A DNA stretch of 64,000 nucleotides from Rothia sp. ZJ932 (lineage in GTDB: Bacteria > Actinomycetota > Actinomycetes > Actinomycetales > Micrococcaceae). The stretch lies in contig NZ_CP070480.1 in assembly GCF_016924835.1 (NCBI RefSeq), positions 930,001 to 994,000 on the forward strand, read 5' to 3'. The position numbers and the translations under genes are program-made. Of the stretch, positions 27,546 through 35,787 are shown piece after piece; position 1 is the stretch's first letter, and the number at the start of each line of letters is the position of its first letter. The notes under the pieces were generated by a model that did not search any database, was not told the DNA's origin, and worked only from the letters and a program-made list of their open reading frames with translations.

Positions 27546-30500
27546 ATGCATGTGCGTTCTGTGACCATTCGCGGTTTTAAATCTTTTGCTTCGGCTACTA
27601 CTTTTGAGTTTGACCGTGGGCTGACGGCTGTGGTGGGTCCGAATGGATCGGGCAAGTCGAATGTAGTGGACGCGCTGAGCTGGGTGATGGGCGAGCAGGG
27701 CAGTAAATCGTTGCGCGGCGGCACCATGCAGGACGTTATTTTTGCCGGCTCTGGTGAAAGAGCGGCGCTGGGTCGTGCCCAAGTGGTGCTAACCCTCGAT
27801 AATTCTGATGCTAGCTTGGAGTTGCCCACCGACGAGGTAACAATCAGTCGCACGATGTTTCGATCGGGCGGGTCTGAATACGAGATTAATGGTTCGCCCG
27901 TCCGGCTGGCGGATGTTCAGGAACTCTTGGCGCGCGCTGGCATCGGTAAACACATGCATACCGTGGTGGGGCAGGGGCAGCTGGAACGCTTTCTGACTGC
28001 CAGCCCCGATGAGCGTCGTACCCTGATTGAAGAGGCAGCGGGCATTACAGTTTATCGTCGCCGACAAGATCAAACCGCTCGCCGGTTGGATTCGATGCGA
28101 GAGAACCTCACCCGCGTTGAAGACTTGACCCGTGAGCTTGAAACCCAGTTAGAACCCTTGGGGGAGCAAGCAGAAGCAGCCCGTGCAGCCGGTGAAGTGC
28201 AGGCGCAGATTCGCGCCACTCAGCGGCAGTTACTGACTGTTCAAGCCCAGAATCTTCAACAGCAGGTACTCAACGCGCGCACCGCCTTATCGGCATCGGG
28301 GCAGGAGCATGAGGCGGCGGCTAAAACAATTGAGTCCTTGCAGAGCCAAGACAGTGAGATTTCCCAGCACATTGTTGATACCCAGCGGCAAATAACCGCT
28401 ACTGAATCGCGAGTACACACCTACCGGGGGCTTCACCACCAGGTGCAAGCAACCCAAGCACTCGCTCGCGAACGCAGCCAACAGCGTGCTTTTGAAAGTG
28501 AGCCTTACGAACACGCCGTCAATCGTGCTACAGCTTTTTACACGCTGACTACTAGCGAGAACCTTGAAGCGTCTTGGGCTAGCCATGACGCCCGCGAACG
28601 CTTGGAAACCGCACGCATCATCACCGCTCTTGCCGAGACAGAGCAGGTAACTGCCCAGCAGCGTGTGGACACCGCCCACACCGCGGCTAAAGAAGAGGCA
28701 GCCGCCCGTTCGCGTGCTTTAGAGCAGGTTGCGGCTGCACGCGCCCGCACTGTTCGCGCCGCCGATGAACTTCAGGAGCGCCAGCGAGAGTTATCTGATG
28801 TGCAAGAACTCATCACGCACGGCGATCACACCCTGTCGCAGCAGCGTGAAGCCCACCGGGCACTGAAGGTAGAACTAGCTGAAGCTCAACAGGCAGCTGA
28901 AGACGCGCGGATTGCCAGGACGCGCGCAGCAGAAGAAGTCACTGACTGCGCCGCCCAGCAGGCACGCATCCATCAGCACCATGTTGCTCTCACAGCAGAA
29001 ATCAATACCCTGCAACGCACCGTTGGTTCCCGTAGCCAAGCAGCCAATGCGCCTGAATCCTACTCACAGCTGTACACCGAATACACGGTGGAACCGGGAT
29101 GGGAGCCAGCCCTCGCCGCAGCACTTCACGGCGCTGACGAAGCCTGGTTAGCTCCCGATACACGCCTTTATTCTGATGAAGAACACCTCTCGCAGGTGTA
29201 CCTGCCCATCGACCTATCTACAGCTGATAACTCAACGCCTCCGCCTGCTGAGTTTCAGCCCCTGCTTCAACTGGTGACAGCCAACCAGCGCGTCAGACCG
29301 ATGCTCGAAGCAGCTTTAGCCCACACCTACGCTGTAGCAACAGTTGAAGAAGGACTCGAACTCGTCACACAGCGCCCACACACGCTCGCCTATACACTAG
29401 AAGGAACACGAATTAGCCGCTGGTCAGTGCTCTATACCCACCAAACAACCAGCCTCACCGAACTCTCAGCGGCTCTTTCTTCCGCGCGTGCCCAGCACGA
29501 AGAATTGCAGCACAAAATCACTGCCGCAGAAGAAAAGCAAAAACAACTGGTAGCGCGCAAGCAAGAGGCGGTAAAAGCCGAGAAAAAGTCTGCACATACC
29601 GTGGGCGTTCTTACCACCCGCGTCCACGAATCAGAACGCGCCATCTCTGGTGCTAAAGCGCGTCTTGAAACACTGGACCAAGAACTCACCCGCCACACCC
29701 ACCGGGTCAAAACAGCCACCGAGAGGCACAGGGCAGCTGAAGAAAAACTGACCGCCGCCCGTGCCCAGCTCGACGTGCCTAACAGCTCATCACCTGCTGA
29801 AATCGAGCACTTAGAACACGCCCTAATGACAGCTCGCACCCGCGCAACCCGCGCGTCAGCAGCCCTCTCTGCCGCCTCCGCCAGATACGATGCCACCAGC
29901 ACCTCAGCCCAACTCAGCGCTACCCGCCGCGACGATGCCCGCCAGAACCTGCACACAGCCCAGCAACAATTAGCGGACGCGCTCGCCCAGTACCAGGGCA
30001 ACCAACGGCTAAGGACACAAGCAGCAGAGACCTTGGCGAAAACTGAAGTGATGACCCGCGTCCTCGAAAAAGCCCGCGCCCACGAAACCCATCATCTTGA
30101 ACAGCTTCGCGCTCGCAGTGAAAAACTTGCTGTGCAGCGTGAAGATATCACCTCACAGCTGACCATTGCCCGTGCCCACCAGCAGGCACATGACACCGAG
30201 AAAAACCAACGCTCAATCCGCTTGGCAAAGCTCGAAACCGCTCTGGACGAATTAGCGAGGCGTGTTTATGAGACGCTTGCTCTTGAGATCAGTCAGCTCT
30301 TGCAGGATTCGCCGGTAGAAAACGATGAAATGCAGATAGCGACCGATCTTGAAAAGCTCAACTCTCAGCTTGAAAAGATGGGGGTCACTAACCCGCTGGC
30401 ACTTGAAGAGTACACGGCGCTGAGTGAACGCCACCGTTATCTTACGGACCAGCTGAGCGATTTGAAAGCGTCGCGGTCTGATTTGCGTTCCATTATGAAA

Positions 30501-31001
30501 GATGTGAACACCCACATTACCGATGCTTTTATGAGCGCCTTTAAGGATGTCAGCGCCGCCTTCACCGATGCCTTTTCAGCTCTTTTCTCAGGCGGCGAAG
30601 GAACCCTGGTGCTCACAGACCCCGCGGATGCCCTTAACACCGGGGTAGAGGTACACGCGCGTCCAGCCGGCAAAAAGGTCAAGCGACTTTCCCTCCTTTC
30701 GGGTGGTGAGCGATCACTTGCGTCACTGGCATTTGCAGTGGCGCTGTTCAAGGCGCGCCCGGCACCTTTTTATGTGCTGGATGAGGTTGAAGCTACCCTC
30801 GATGACCGTAACTTGGGGAGGGTGCTGGAGGTTATAGATGACTTGGCAGAACAATCCCAGGTATTGATGATTACCCATAAAACTCGTTCTATGGAGGCAG
30901 CTAACTCCCTCTACGGTGTGAGTATGCGCGAGGGCGTATCACGCGTGGTGAGCCAGAATGTTGATCGTATTCGCCAGTTGCTCAACAGCGCTGGAGCGTA
31001 G
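27546..31001 (+). CDS. smc: Chromosome segregation SMC protein
   Basis: SMC condensin ATPase of 1151 residues. The N-terminal Walker A is VVGPNGSGKSNVVDALSWVMG (about residues 31-51). Two long coiled coils rich in Ala, Gln, Glu and Arg flank a hinge near residues 500-640. The C-terminal signature LSLLSGGERSLASLAFAVALF and Walker B YVLDEVEATLDDRNLGRV are intact. The coiled-coil DNA is C/A-rich while both head regions are G/T-rich. It works with ScpA/ScpB, not seen in this window. In relatives smc follows mutM directly and ftsY comes next. Confidence 0.96.
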   Translation: MHVRSVTIRGFKSFASATTFEFDRGLTAVVGPNGSGKSNVVDALSWVMGEQGSKSLRGGTMQDVIFAGSGERAALGRAQVVLTLDNSDASLELPTDEVTISRTMFRSGGSEYEINGSPVRLADVQELLARAGIGKHMHTVVGQGQLERFLTASPDERRTLIEEAAGITVYRRRQDQTARRLDSMRENLTRVEDLTRELETQLEPLGEQAEAARAAGEVQAQIRATQRQLLTVQAQNLQQQVLNARTALSASGQEHEAAAKTIESLQSQDSEISQHIVDTQRQITATESRVHTYRGLHHQVQATQALARERSQQRAFESEPYEHAVNRATAFYTLTTSENLEASWASHDARERLETARIITALAETEQVTAQQRVDTAHTAAKEEAAARSRALEQVAAARARTVRAADELQERQRELSDVQELITHGDHTLSQQREAHRALKVELAEAQQAAEDARIARTRAAEEVTDCAAQQARIHQHHVALTAEINTLQRTVGSRSQAANAPESYSQLYTEYTVEPGWEPALAAALHGADEAWLAPDTRLYSDEEHLSQVYLPIDLSTADNSTPPPAEFQPLLQLVTANQRVRPMLEAALAHTYAVATVEEGLELVTQRPHTLAYTLEGTRISRWSVLYTHQTTSLTELSAALSSARAQHEELQHKITAAEEKQKQLVARKQEAVKAEKKSAHTVGVLTTRVHESERAISGAKARLETLDQELTRHTHRVKTATERHRAAEEKLTAARAQLDVPNSSSPAEIEHLEHALMTARTRATRASAALSAASARYDATSTSAQLSATRRDDARQNLHTAQQQLADALAQYQGNQRLRTQAAETLAKTEVMTRVLEKARAHETHHLEQLRARSEKLAVQREDITSQLTIARAHQQAHDTEKNQRSIRLAKLETALDELARRVYETLALEISQLLQDSPVENDEMQIATDLEKLNSQLEKMGVTNPLALEEYTALSERHRYLTDQLSDLKASRSDLRSIMKDVNTHITDAFMSAFKDVSAAFTDAFSALFSGGEGTLVLTDPADALNTGVEVHARPAGKKVKRLSLLSGGERSLASLAFAVALFKARPAPFYVLDEVEATLDDRNLGRVLEVIDDLAEQSQVLMITHKTRSMEAANSLYGVSMREGVSRVVSQNVDRIRQLLNSAGA

Positions 31002-31026
31002 CCACAAAAAATGGCTGTGCATACGA

Positions 31027-31067
31027 GAAAAGGGGGTAGGTTCTTCAAAGAACCTACCCCCCTTTTC
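31027..31067. terminator. Bidirectional terminator smc / MFS gene
   Basis: GAAAAGGGGGTAGGTTCTT / AAGAACCTACCCCCCTTTTC, a stem of about 18 bp between convergent genes, with T-rich ends both ways. Confidence 0.88.
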
Positions 31068-31110
31068 TTGTGTGTGCTTCACCAGTGGCAGGGGGCGGTA
31101 GTAGTAGCGG

Positions 31111-32460
31111 CTAACGGCCGGTGTAGCCTTCGTCCGCCAGATGAACGGGGAAGGTAGGTTTGCGCAGGGGGCTCCACACGAAAGCGGCAATAATCATGAG
31201 AGCGCCGGAGACACCAAATGCCCACCCAAAACCGAGTGAGTCGGCGATAGCGCCGGCAAGAATGGGGCCAATAATCTGACCTACGTCGGCAAACATCTGA
31301 GCATTTGCCAGGGCGGCACCACCGGATCGTTTGTTGCCGATAATATCTGCTAGGGACGCCTGCATCGCAGGGGCGAGAATGCCGGTGCCGATGCCGGTGA
31401 GCACCGAAAGGGCAATGAACCAGAGAGCGTTGGGTGCCAGACCGAAGAAAACGGTAGCAGCACCGGCAACCAAAAAGCCCGCAAAAATGTAAGGACGGCG
31501 GGCACCGCGGTCGCTGTAGCGTCCGGCGATATTCTGCGAGAGGGCGTTACCGGCGGCATAGGTTGCCATCGAGACACCGGCGAGCATTGCTGCCTGGTTA
31601 TCGAGGTTGCCGTTTTCACCGTACATGAGAGTAACCACTGCCAGCGCCGCCAGGGGCACCAGCGAAACTCGAATACCGAAAGCGGCCCAGCCGATAGCGA
31701 AGTTACCAAAGAGAGCCGAACGGTAGTTGCTGAACCCCAGAGCCTGTTTGAAGGTCAGCGGCGGGTTGGACTGCGCCCGCAACATGGTGGTGGTCATACC
31801 CGTGTCTTTGAGTTTGAAGTAGATAAAACCTGAGGCGATAAAGAGCATCAGCGAATAAAAGATAAAGGGCAGACGCATACCCAGGGGAGCAGCTAGCGCC
31901 CCGGCAACCGGGCCCAAAATATTGCCCATCAAAAAGGACGTCGCGTAGTAGCCACTGACACGTCCGCGAATCGTGGGAGGGGCAAGACGTACCAGCAGAG
32001 CCATTGCCGAAACGGTGAACATGACGGAGCCAATACCACCGAAGGCGCGAAAGAAAAGAAGAACCCAAATATTGGGGGAGAAGGCAGTACCTAATGACCC
32101 CAACGCCACAATGAGCAACCCAGCTATGTAGATAGGACGCTCGGTGAACTTCTCAATAAGTTTGCCAGAGGTCGGGGCGAACAGCAGACGAGTGGTTGCG
32201 AAAATTGAAATCACTACACCAGCAACAGCTGTTCCTACACCGAAGGTCGTGGCGTAGCGTGGCAGAACCGGGGCAATCAACCCAAAGCCCAGCGCAATAA
32301 GGAAGGACGCGATGAGCATGACCTTAATCTGCTCAGGAATCTTAACCTTCACCGGCAACGGCGCTTGCCGATCGGCGGGGGGAATAACAGGTATGACACC
32401 GGTTTCAGGGGGAACAACAGACATCGAATTAGTGTCGAGCGGTTCCGTATCTTCTTTCAT
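31111..32460 (-). CDS. MFS transporter
   Basis: Major facilitator with about 12 hydrophobic helices across 449 residues. It has a hydrophilic N-terminus and the signature after helix 2 (TSGKLIEKFTERPIYIAGL), plus a second copy in the C-terminal half (GRYSDRGARRPYIFAGFL). It resembles drug-efflux or sugar-efflux permeases of the DHA1 type; the substrate cannot be told. ATG 32460 is preferred over GTG 32481 because GGGAAGG lies upstream of it. It stands alone on the minus strand between smc and ftsY, which usually adjoin. Confidence 0.85.
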   Translation of the reverse strand: MKEDTEPLDTNSMSVVPPETGVIPVIPPADRQAPLPVKVKIPEQIKVMLIASFLIALGFGLIAPVLPRYATTFGVGTAVAGVVISIFATTRLLFAPTSGKLIEKFTERPIYIAGLLIVALGSLGTAFSPNIWVLLFFRAFGGIGSVMFTVSAMALLVRLAPPTIRGRVSGYYATSFLMGNILGPVAGALAAPLGMRLPFIFYSLMLFIASGFIYFKLKDTGMTTTMLRAQSNPPLTFKQALGFSNYRSALFGNFAIGWAAFGIRVSLVPLAALAVVTLMYGENGNLDNQAAMLAGVSMATYAAGNALSQNIAGRYSDRGARRPYIFAGFLVAGAATVFFGLAPNALWFIALSVLTGIGTGILAPAMQASLADIIGNKRSGGAALANAQMFADVGQIIGPILAGAIADSLGFGWAFGVSGALMIIAAFVWSPLRKPTFPVHLADEGYTGR

Positions 32461-32604
32461 CGTGCGCAGGCACCTTCCCACAGTATGTAGTTGCTCAATA
32501 AACTAATAATTATCAACTCTACGCCTTGCTAAAAAAATTCCAATTACCGACCAAAATAAGTCTGAGCCGGTGCAGGGGGAACATTCTGTGGCAAGCTAGA
32601 GAGT

Positions 32605-33693
32605 ATGAACGATACCCTGACCTTAGTTTTGTACATTGTGCTGGGCGTTGCGGTACTGGGCGGTTTGCTGGCTGTGCTATTGCGCGGCCCGAAAGCGCCT
32701 CCCGGGGGTTACCCCACCACCCGCGACCCCAATGATCCCGCTGAAGAAACGCCCACTACCGAGCGTCCATCGCCCGTTGCTGGTCGTATGGTTCGCCTGC
32801 GCGAGCGTCTTTCACGCTCAAACTCGATGCTGGGCAAAGGTCTTCTTGCTCTTCTCTCTCGCGACCGCATTGATCAGGATGTGTGGGATGAGGTTGAAGA
32901 AACTCTGCTCATGGCTGATCTGGGCGCTGAGCCTTCCCAGCGTTTGGTAGAGGCTTTACAGGCACGCGTCCGGGTTGAGGGCACTGAGAACCCCGCCCAC
33001 GTGAAGCAGATGCTGCGTGAAGAATTGCTGAAGGTCGTAGACCCGTCCCTTGACCGCTCGCTGGCACTTGACGGTGCTGACGGTAACCCCGGTGTTGTGC
33101 TGGTGGTAGGTGTCAATGGTGTTGGCAAGACAACCACCGTAGGTAAGCTAGCCCGCGTTATGGTGGCAGAAGAGAAGAACCTTCTGCTGGGTGCCGCCGA
33201 TACCTTCCGTGCAGCGGCAGCCGATCAGTTGCAGACCTGGGGCGACCGCGTGGGCGTTGAGACCGTGCGCAGCGATAAGGAGGGTGCAGATCCCGCATCG
33301 GTTGCTTTTGAGACCATCAAGGTCGGTAAAGAACGCGGGGTTGATACCGTGATGATCGATACCGCCGGACGCCTGCAGAATAAAGCAGGGCTGATGGACC
33401 AGCTGGGCAAAATCAAGCGTGTGGTTGAGAAAGAAGCTCCTGTTACCGAGGTGTTGCTGGTCATTGATGCAACCACCGGTCAGAACGGCATGGTGCAGGC
33501 GAAGGTCTTTGCTGAGGTAGTGAATATTACCGGTATCGTACTGACTAAGCTTGATGGAACTGCTAAGGGCGGCATCGTAGTTGCTATCCAGGAAACCCTG
33601 GGTGTACCGGTCAAGCTGGTTGGTCTGGGCGAAGGCCCGGACGATTTGGCACCTTTCAATGCTGAAGAGTTCGTGGACGCGCTGATTGACTAA
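32605..33693 (+). CDS. ftsY: Signal recognition particle receptor FtsY
   Basis: SRP receptor GTPase of 362 residues. It has one N-terminal transmembrane helix (LTLVLYIVLGVAVLGGLLAVLL), a short acidic/proline linker, then the NG domain. The P-loop is VVGVNGVGKTTTVGKLA (about residues 167-183). Later motifs are DTFRAAAADQL, DTAGRLQNKAGLMDQL and TKLDGTAKGG. The N-terminal A domain is short, as in other Actinobacteria with a membrane helix. Its partner Ffh is encoded 2 kb downstream. Confidence 0.95.
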   Translation: MNDTLTLVLYIVLGVAVLGGLLAVLLRGPKAPPGGYPTTRDPNDPAEETPTTERPSPVAGRMVRLRERLSRSNSMLGKGLLALLSRDRIDQDVWDEVEETLLMADLGAEPSQRLVEALQARVRVEGTENPAHVKQMLREELLKVVDPSLDRSLALDGADGNPGVVLVVGVNGVGKTTTVGKLARVMVAEEKNLLLGAADTFRAAAADQLQTWGDRVGVETVRSDKEGADPASVAFETIKVGKERGVDTVMIDTAGRLQNKAGLMDQLGKIKRVVEKEAPVTEVLLVIDATTGQNGMVQAKVFAEVVNITGIVLTKLDGTAKGGIVVAIQETLGVPVKLVGLGEGPDDLAPFNAEEFVDALID

Positions 33694-33717
33694 AGCTACA
33701 TACACCGCTTTTTGAAG

Positions 33718-33785
33718 GTGGGTGTCGGCTGTTTCCTCATCATGTTCAAGTGACATAGTGGGCAGACAGACGACACTCACTTTTT
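33718..33785 (+). terminator. Possible terminator after ftsY
   Basis: GTGGGTGTCG / CGACACTCAC arms (one G-U) separated by 43 nt, followed by TTTTTC. The loop is unusually long, so the call is tentative. Confidence 0.35.
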
Positions 33786-33844
33786 CTTAGCTGGGGAAGA
33801 AAACTATCCTCAGCAACTACGTGTGAGCAAGAGGGACGGGGCGT

Positions 33845-34009
33845 ATGCCCGTTCTCAGATGTAGACGCGGTGCCGAGCGCATTATTTCTTTTGTTGAGAG
33901 TGTCAGCACTGTCTCAACGACAGTTCACCACAAAGTGCAGCTAGAAATGCTTGCAGAGTACGAATTTGAGGACAGGCTTTTTAGCATTTTTACCCGGCCC
34001 GTGGAGTAA
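33845..34009 (+). CDS. Possible small ORF, 54 residues, unknown
   Basis: ATG at 33845 opens a 54-codon frame ending TAA 34009, inside a 361-bp gap (33694-34054) behind ftsY. The product begins MPVLRCRRGAERIISFVES and its C-terminal half (KVQLEMLAEYEFEDRLFSIF) looks protein-like, not random. AGAGGGA lies about 13 bases upstream, a poor distance. It could be a small gene, or a remnant of a larger one, in keeping with the pseudogene next door. A hairpin GTTGAGA/TCTCAAC falls inside it. Confidence 0.25.
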   Translation: MPVLRCRRGAERIISFVESVSTVSTTVHHKVQLEMLAEYEFEDRLFSIFTRPVE

Positions 34010-34054
34010 CGTACCCAGCAAGTACCTCCTAAGATTTAAGAAAGAGAGATTACC

Positions 34055-34449
34055 GTGTTCACACGCGGGGTAAGCCTTATCGAACACCACGAAAAGGTTG
34101 TGGGCGTGCTCTTTGGCTCACCGGTGCCCACAGAACTAACAGAGCCTGCAGATGGCGCTGGGTATTGCTACAGCAGTGTAAGAGCACTCTCACCTCGCTG
34201 CTGAGAAGCACCTTGTACGTGGCCCCCTCGCTGTGCTTGATGACTACGCCGGGGCAGGGGCTGGGCAAGGCACCCATTGCGTCCATCGCCCGTTTGGGAT
34301 GGGAACACGGGTTCAGTCATCTGACAGCTTCCGTTGAAGATGCCAACGAAAAATCACTGGCTATGCACCGGCACCTGGAAGCAGAAAAAATCGGCAGTTT
34401 TGAACGTGATAACCGCCCTTATTCGGTAGTCGCTTTCGACCTTGCCTAG
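34055..34449 (+). pseudogene. Frameshifted GNAT-family N-acetyltransferase
   Basis: Protein-like GNAT pieces lie in different frames. From GTG 34055 (behind AAGAAAGAGAG) a frame reads VFTRGVSLIEHHEKVVGVLFGSPVP and stops at TGA 34202-34204. A second frame then gives HLVRGPLAVLDDYAG, and a third continues QGLGKAPIASIARLGWEHGF and on to a GNAT C-terminus (ASVEDANEKSLAMHRHLE) ending TAG 34449. Joined, the last two make the acetyl-CoA loop (DYAG-QGLGKA). At least two frame breaks are needed, one near 34140-34205 and one near 34245-34255, so the gene is broken. Confidence 0.75.
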
Positions 34450-34501
34450 AATCTAGCTGCTCTACCCGGTACGCTGATGGGCACTGGGTAGAATGGTGAG
34501 C

Positions 34502-35329
34502 ATGAAACTTATCTCCTGGAACATTGACTCACTGAACGCCGCCCTCACCAGCGATTCACCGCGCGCCCTGCTGTCCCGCGAAGTCTTGCGCACCGTCACC
34601 AACCACGAACCCGACGTCCTTGCTATCCAGGAAACCAAGCTCCCAGCCAAGGGCCCTACCAAAAAGCACCTCGAAGTGCTTGAGGATTACTTTCCCGGCT
34701 ACCAGATTGCCTGGGTATCTTCAGATGAGCCCGCCCGCAAAGGCTATGCCGGAACCATGTTCCTCTACAAGCCCGAGCACACGCCAACGGTGACCTACCC
34801 CAAGATTGAAAGCCCCACCACCATGGACGCCGAGGGACGCATGATTACCCTCGAATTTGAGGATTTCTACGTCACCCAAGTCTACACCCCCAACGCCTCC
34901 GACGGGCTGAAGCGCCTAGCCGACCGCCAGGTATGGGATACCCTCTACGCTAACTACCTTGCAACTCTGGACGCACGCAAACCCGTACTGGCTACCGGCG
35001 ACTTCAACGTAGCCCACACTGAAATCGACCTGGCAAACCCCAAATCCAACACCCGCTCACCAGGCTTCACCATCGAAGAACGCGAGGGCTTTACCAACCT
35101 GCTAGCCAAGGGCTTCACCGACACCTTCCGCCACCTGCACGGGGACGTCACCGGCGCCTACACCTGGTGGGCACAGCGCTCGCGCACCTCAAAAATCAAT
35201 AACACGGGCTGGCGCATCGACTACTGGCTGGTCTCTAATCGTGTGGCAGATAAGGTCACAAAGTCAGAGATGATTGACTCGGGCACCCGCCAGGATCACA
35301 CCCCGATTCTGCTGGAGATTGAGCTGTAA
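34502..35329 (+). CDS. Exodeoxyribonuclease III / AP endonuclease (ExoA type)
   Basis: EEP-family nuclease cutting at abasic sites. Motifs in order: SWNIDSLNAAL (Asn), LAIQETKL (metal Glu), YTPNASDGLKRL, ATGDFNVAHTEIDLANP (Asp/Asn), WRIDYWLVSNR and the terminal DHTPILLEIEL (Asp-His). 275 residues from ATG 34502; an ATG three codons earlier is also possible. From memory the protein is much closer to streptococcal and lactococcal ExoA (same start, TSDSPRALLSREVL, and end) than to the usual actinobacterial XthA, which suggests acquisition by transfer. It stands alone behind a broken GNAT gene. Confidence 0.92.
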   Translation: MKLISWNIDSLNAALTSDSPRALLSREVLRTVTNHEPDVLAIQETKLPAKGPTKKHLEVLEDYFPGYQIAWVSSDEPARKGYAGTMFLYKPEHTPTVTYPKIESPTTMDAEGRMITLEFEDFYVTQVYTPNASDGLKRLADRQVWDTLYANYLATLDARKPVLATGDFNVAHTEIDLANPKSNTRSPGFTIEEREGFTNLLAKGFTDTFRHLHGDVTGAYTWWAQRSRTSKINNTGWRIDYWLVSNRVADKVTKSEMIDSGTRQDHTPILLEIEL

Positions 35330-35361
35330 AGTATTGCCAGGGAAACTCTCTTGATGATCAG

Positions 35362-35389
35362 GGCTAGGGTGCCTTATCGCATCCTAGCC
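35362..35389 (+). terminator. Terminator after exonuclease gene
   Basis: GGCTAGGGTGC / GCATCCTAGCC, 11-bp stem with one G-U and a 6-nt loop, followed by a weak T-containing tail. Confidence 0.6.
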
Positions 35390-35480
35390 TTCACACTTTA
35401 AGAACCCTCTTCGCGGACTCCTCACGGTACAACACGTCATCAACTTGCCGTGAAGTGAAGCCACCGAAAGGGGGTGGCTA

Positions 35481-35603
35481 TTGTGTCTAAGGGTAAGAGC
35501 AAAAATAGCTCGGACCAACCGCGAATGGATTGCGCCCATCGCAGATTTAGTCCGAGCTATCGCTCAACTCGTTGACTCCCTATCACGCCTTTTCAACCAG
35601 TAA
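35481..35603 (+). CDS. Possible 40-residue amphipathic peptide
   Basis: TTG at 35481 has AAGGGGG six bases upstream and opens 40 codons ending TAA 35603. The N-terminus is basic (CLRVRAKIARTNR). Residues 16-38 then place W, I, I, L, V, I, L, V, L, L and F at 3-4 residue steps, as in an amphipathic helix such as those of phenol-soluble modulins or small membrane toxins. A competing GTG at 35483 in the next frame reads MSKGKSKNSSDQ before going out of frame, so the gene may instead be frameshifted. The same DNA forms a long hairpin (35505-35560), so coding is far from certain. Confidence 0.25.
   Translation: MCLRVRAKIARTNREWIAPIADLVRAIAQLVDSLSRLFNQ
35505..35560. other. Nested hairpin upstream of ffh
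   Basis: ATAGCTCGGAC / GTCCGAGCTAT (11 bp, perfect) encloses a second stem GCGA.TGG / CC.ATCGC. Further hairpins flank it: GCCACC/GGGTGGC at 35460-35478, CACGG/CCGTG near 35425-35453, and GCCAG/CTGGC near 35657-35671. The 458-bp gap 35330-35787 is therefore structured; a regulatory leader or small RNA for ffh is possible. No known SRP RNA consensus was recognised. Confidence 0.4.
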
Positions 35604-35787
35604 TAAAGAATCCAATAGCAAGGGGTGAATCTCATGCCTGCAAGCATGGGGCGGTTGCCAGCGTAACTGGCACGTTGTTAGCCTGTGTCTTCGCGTCTGC
35701 TCACCCGATGCGATATTGTTAGAAGTTGACTTATAGACCAGCGGGCTTTGCTCCGAAATCCCAAGCGATGAAAGTAGATCACGTACC

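Noticed and set aside
29432-30001. 189-codon minus-strand frame within smc
   Set aside because: Ala/Arg/Ser-rich shadow of the SMC coiled coil; no ribosome site, and smc is clearly real.
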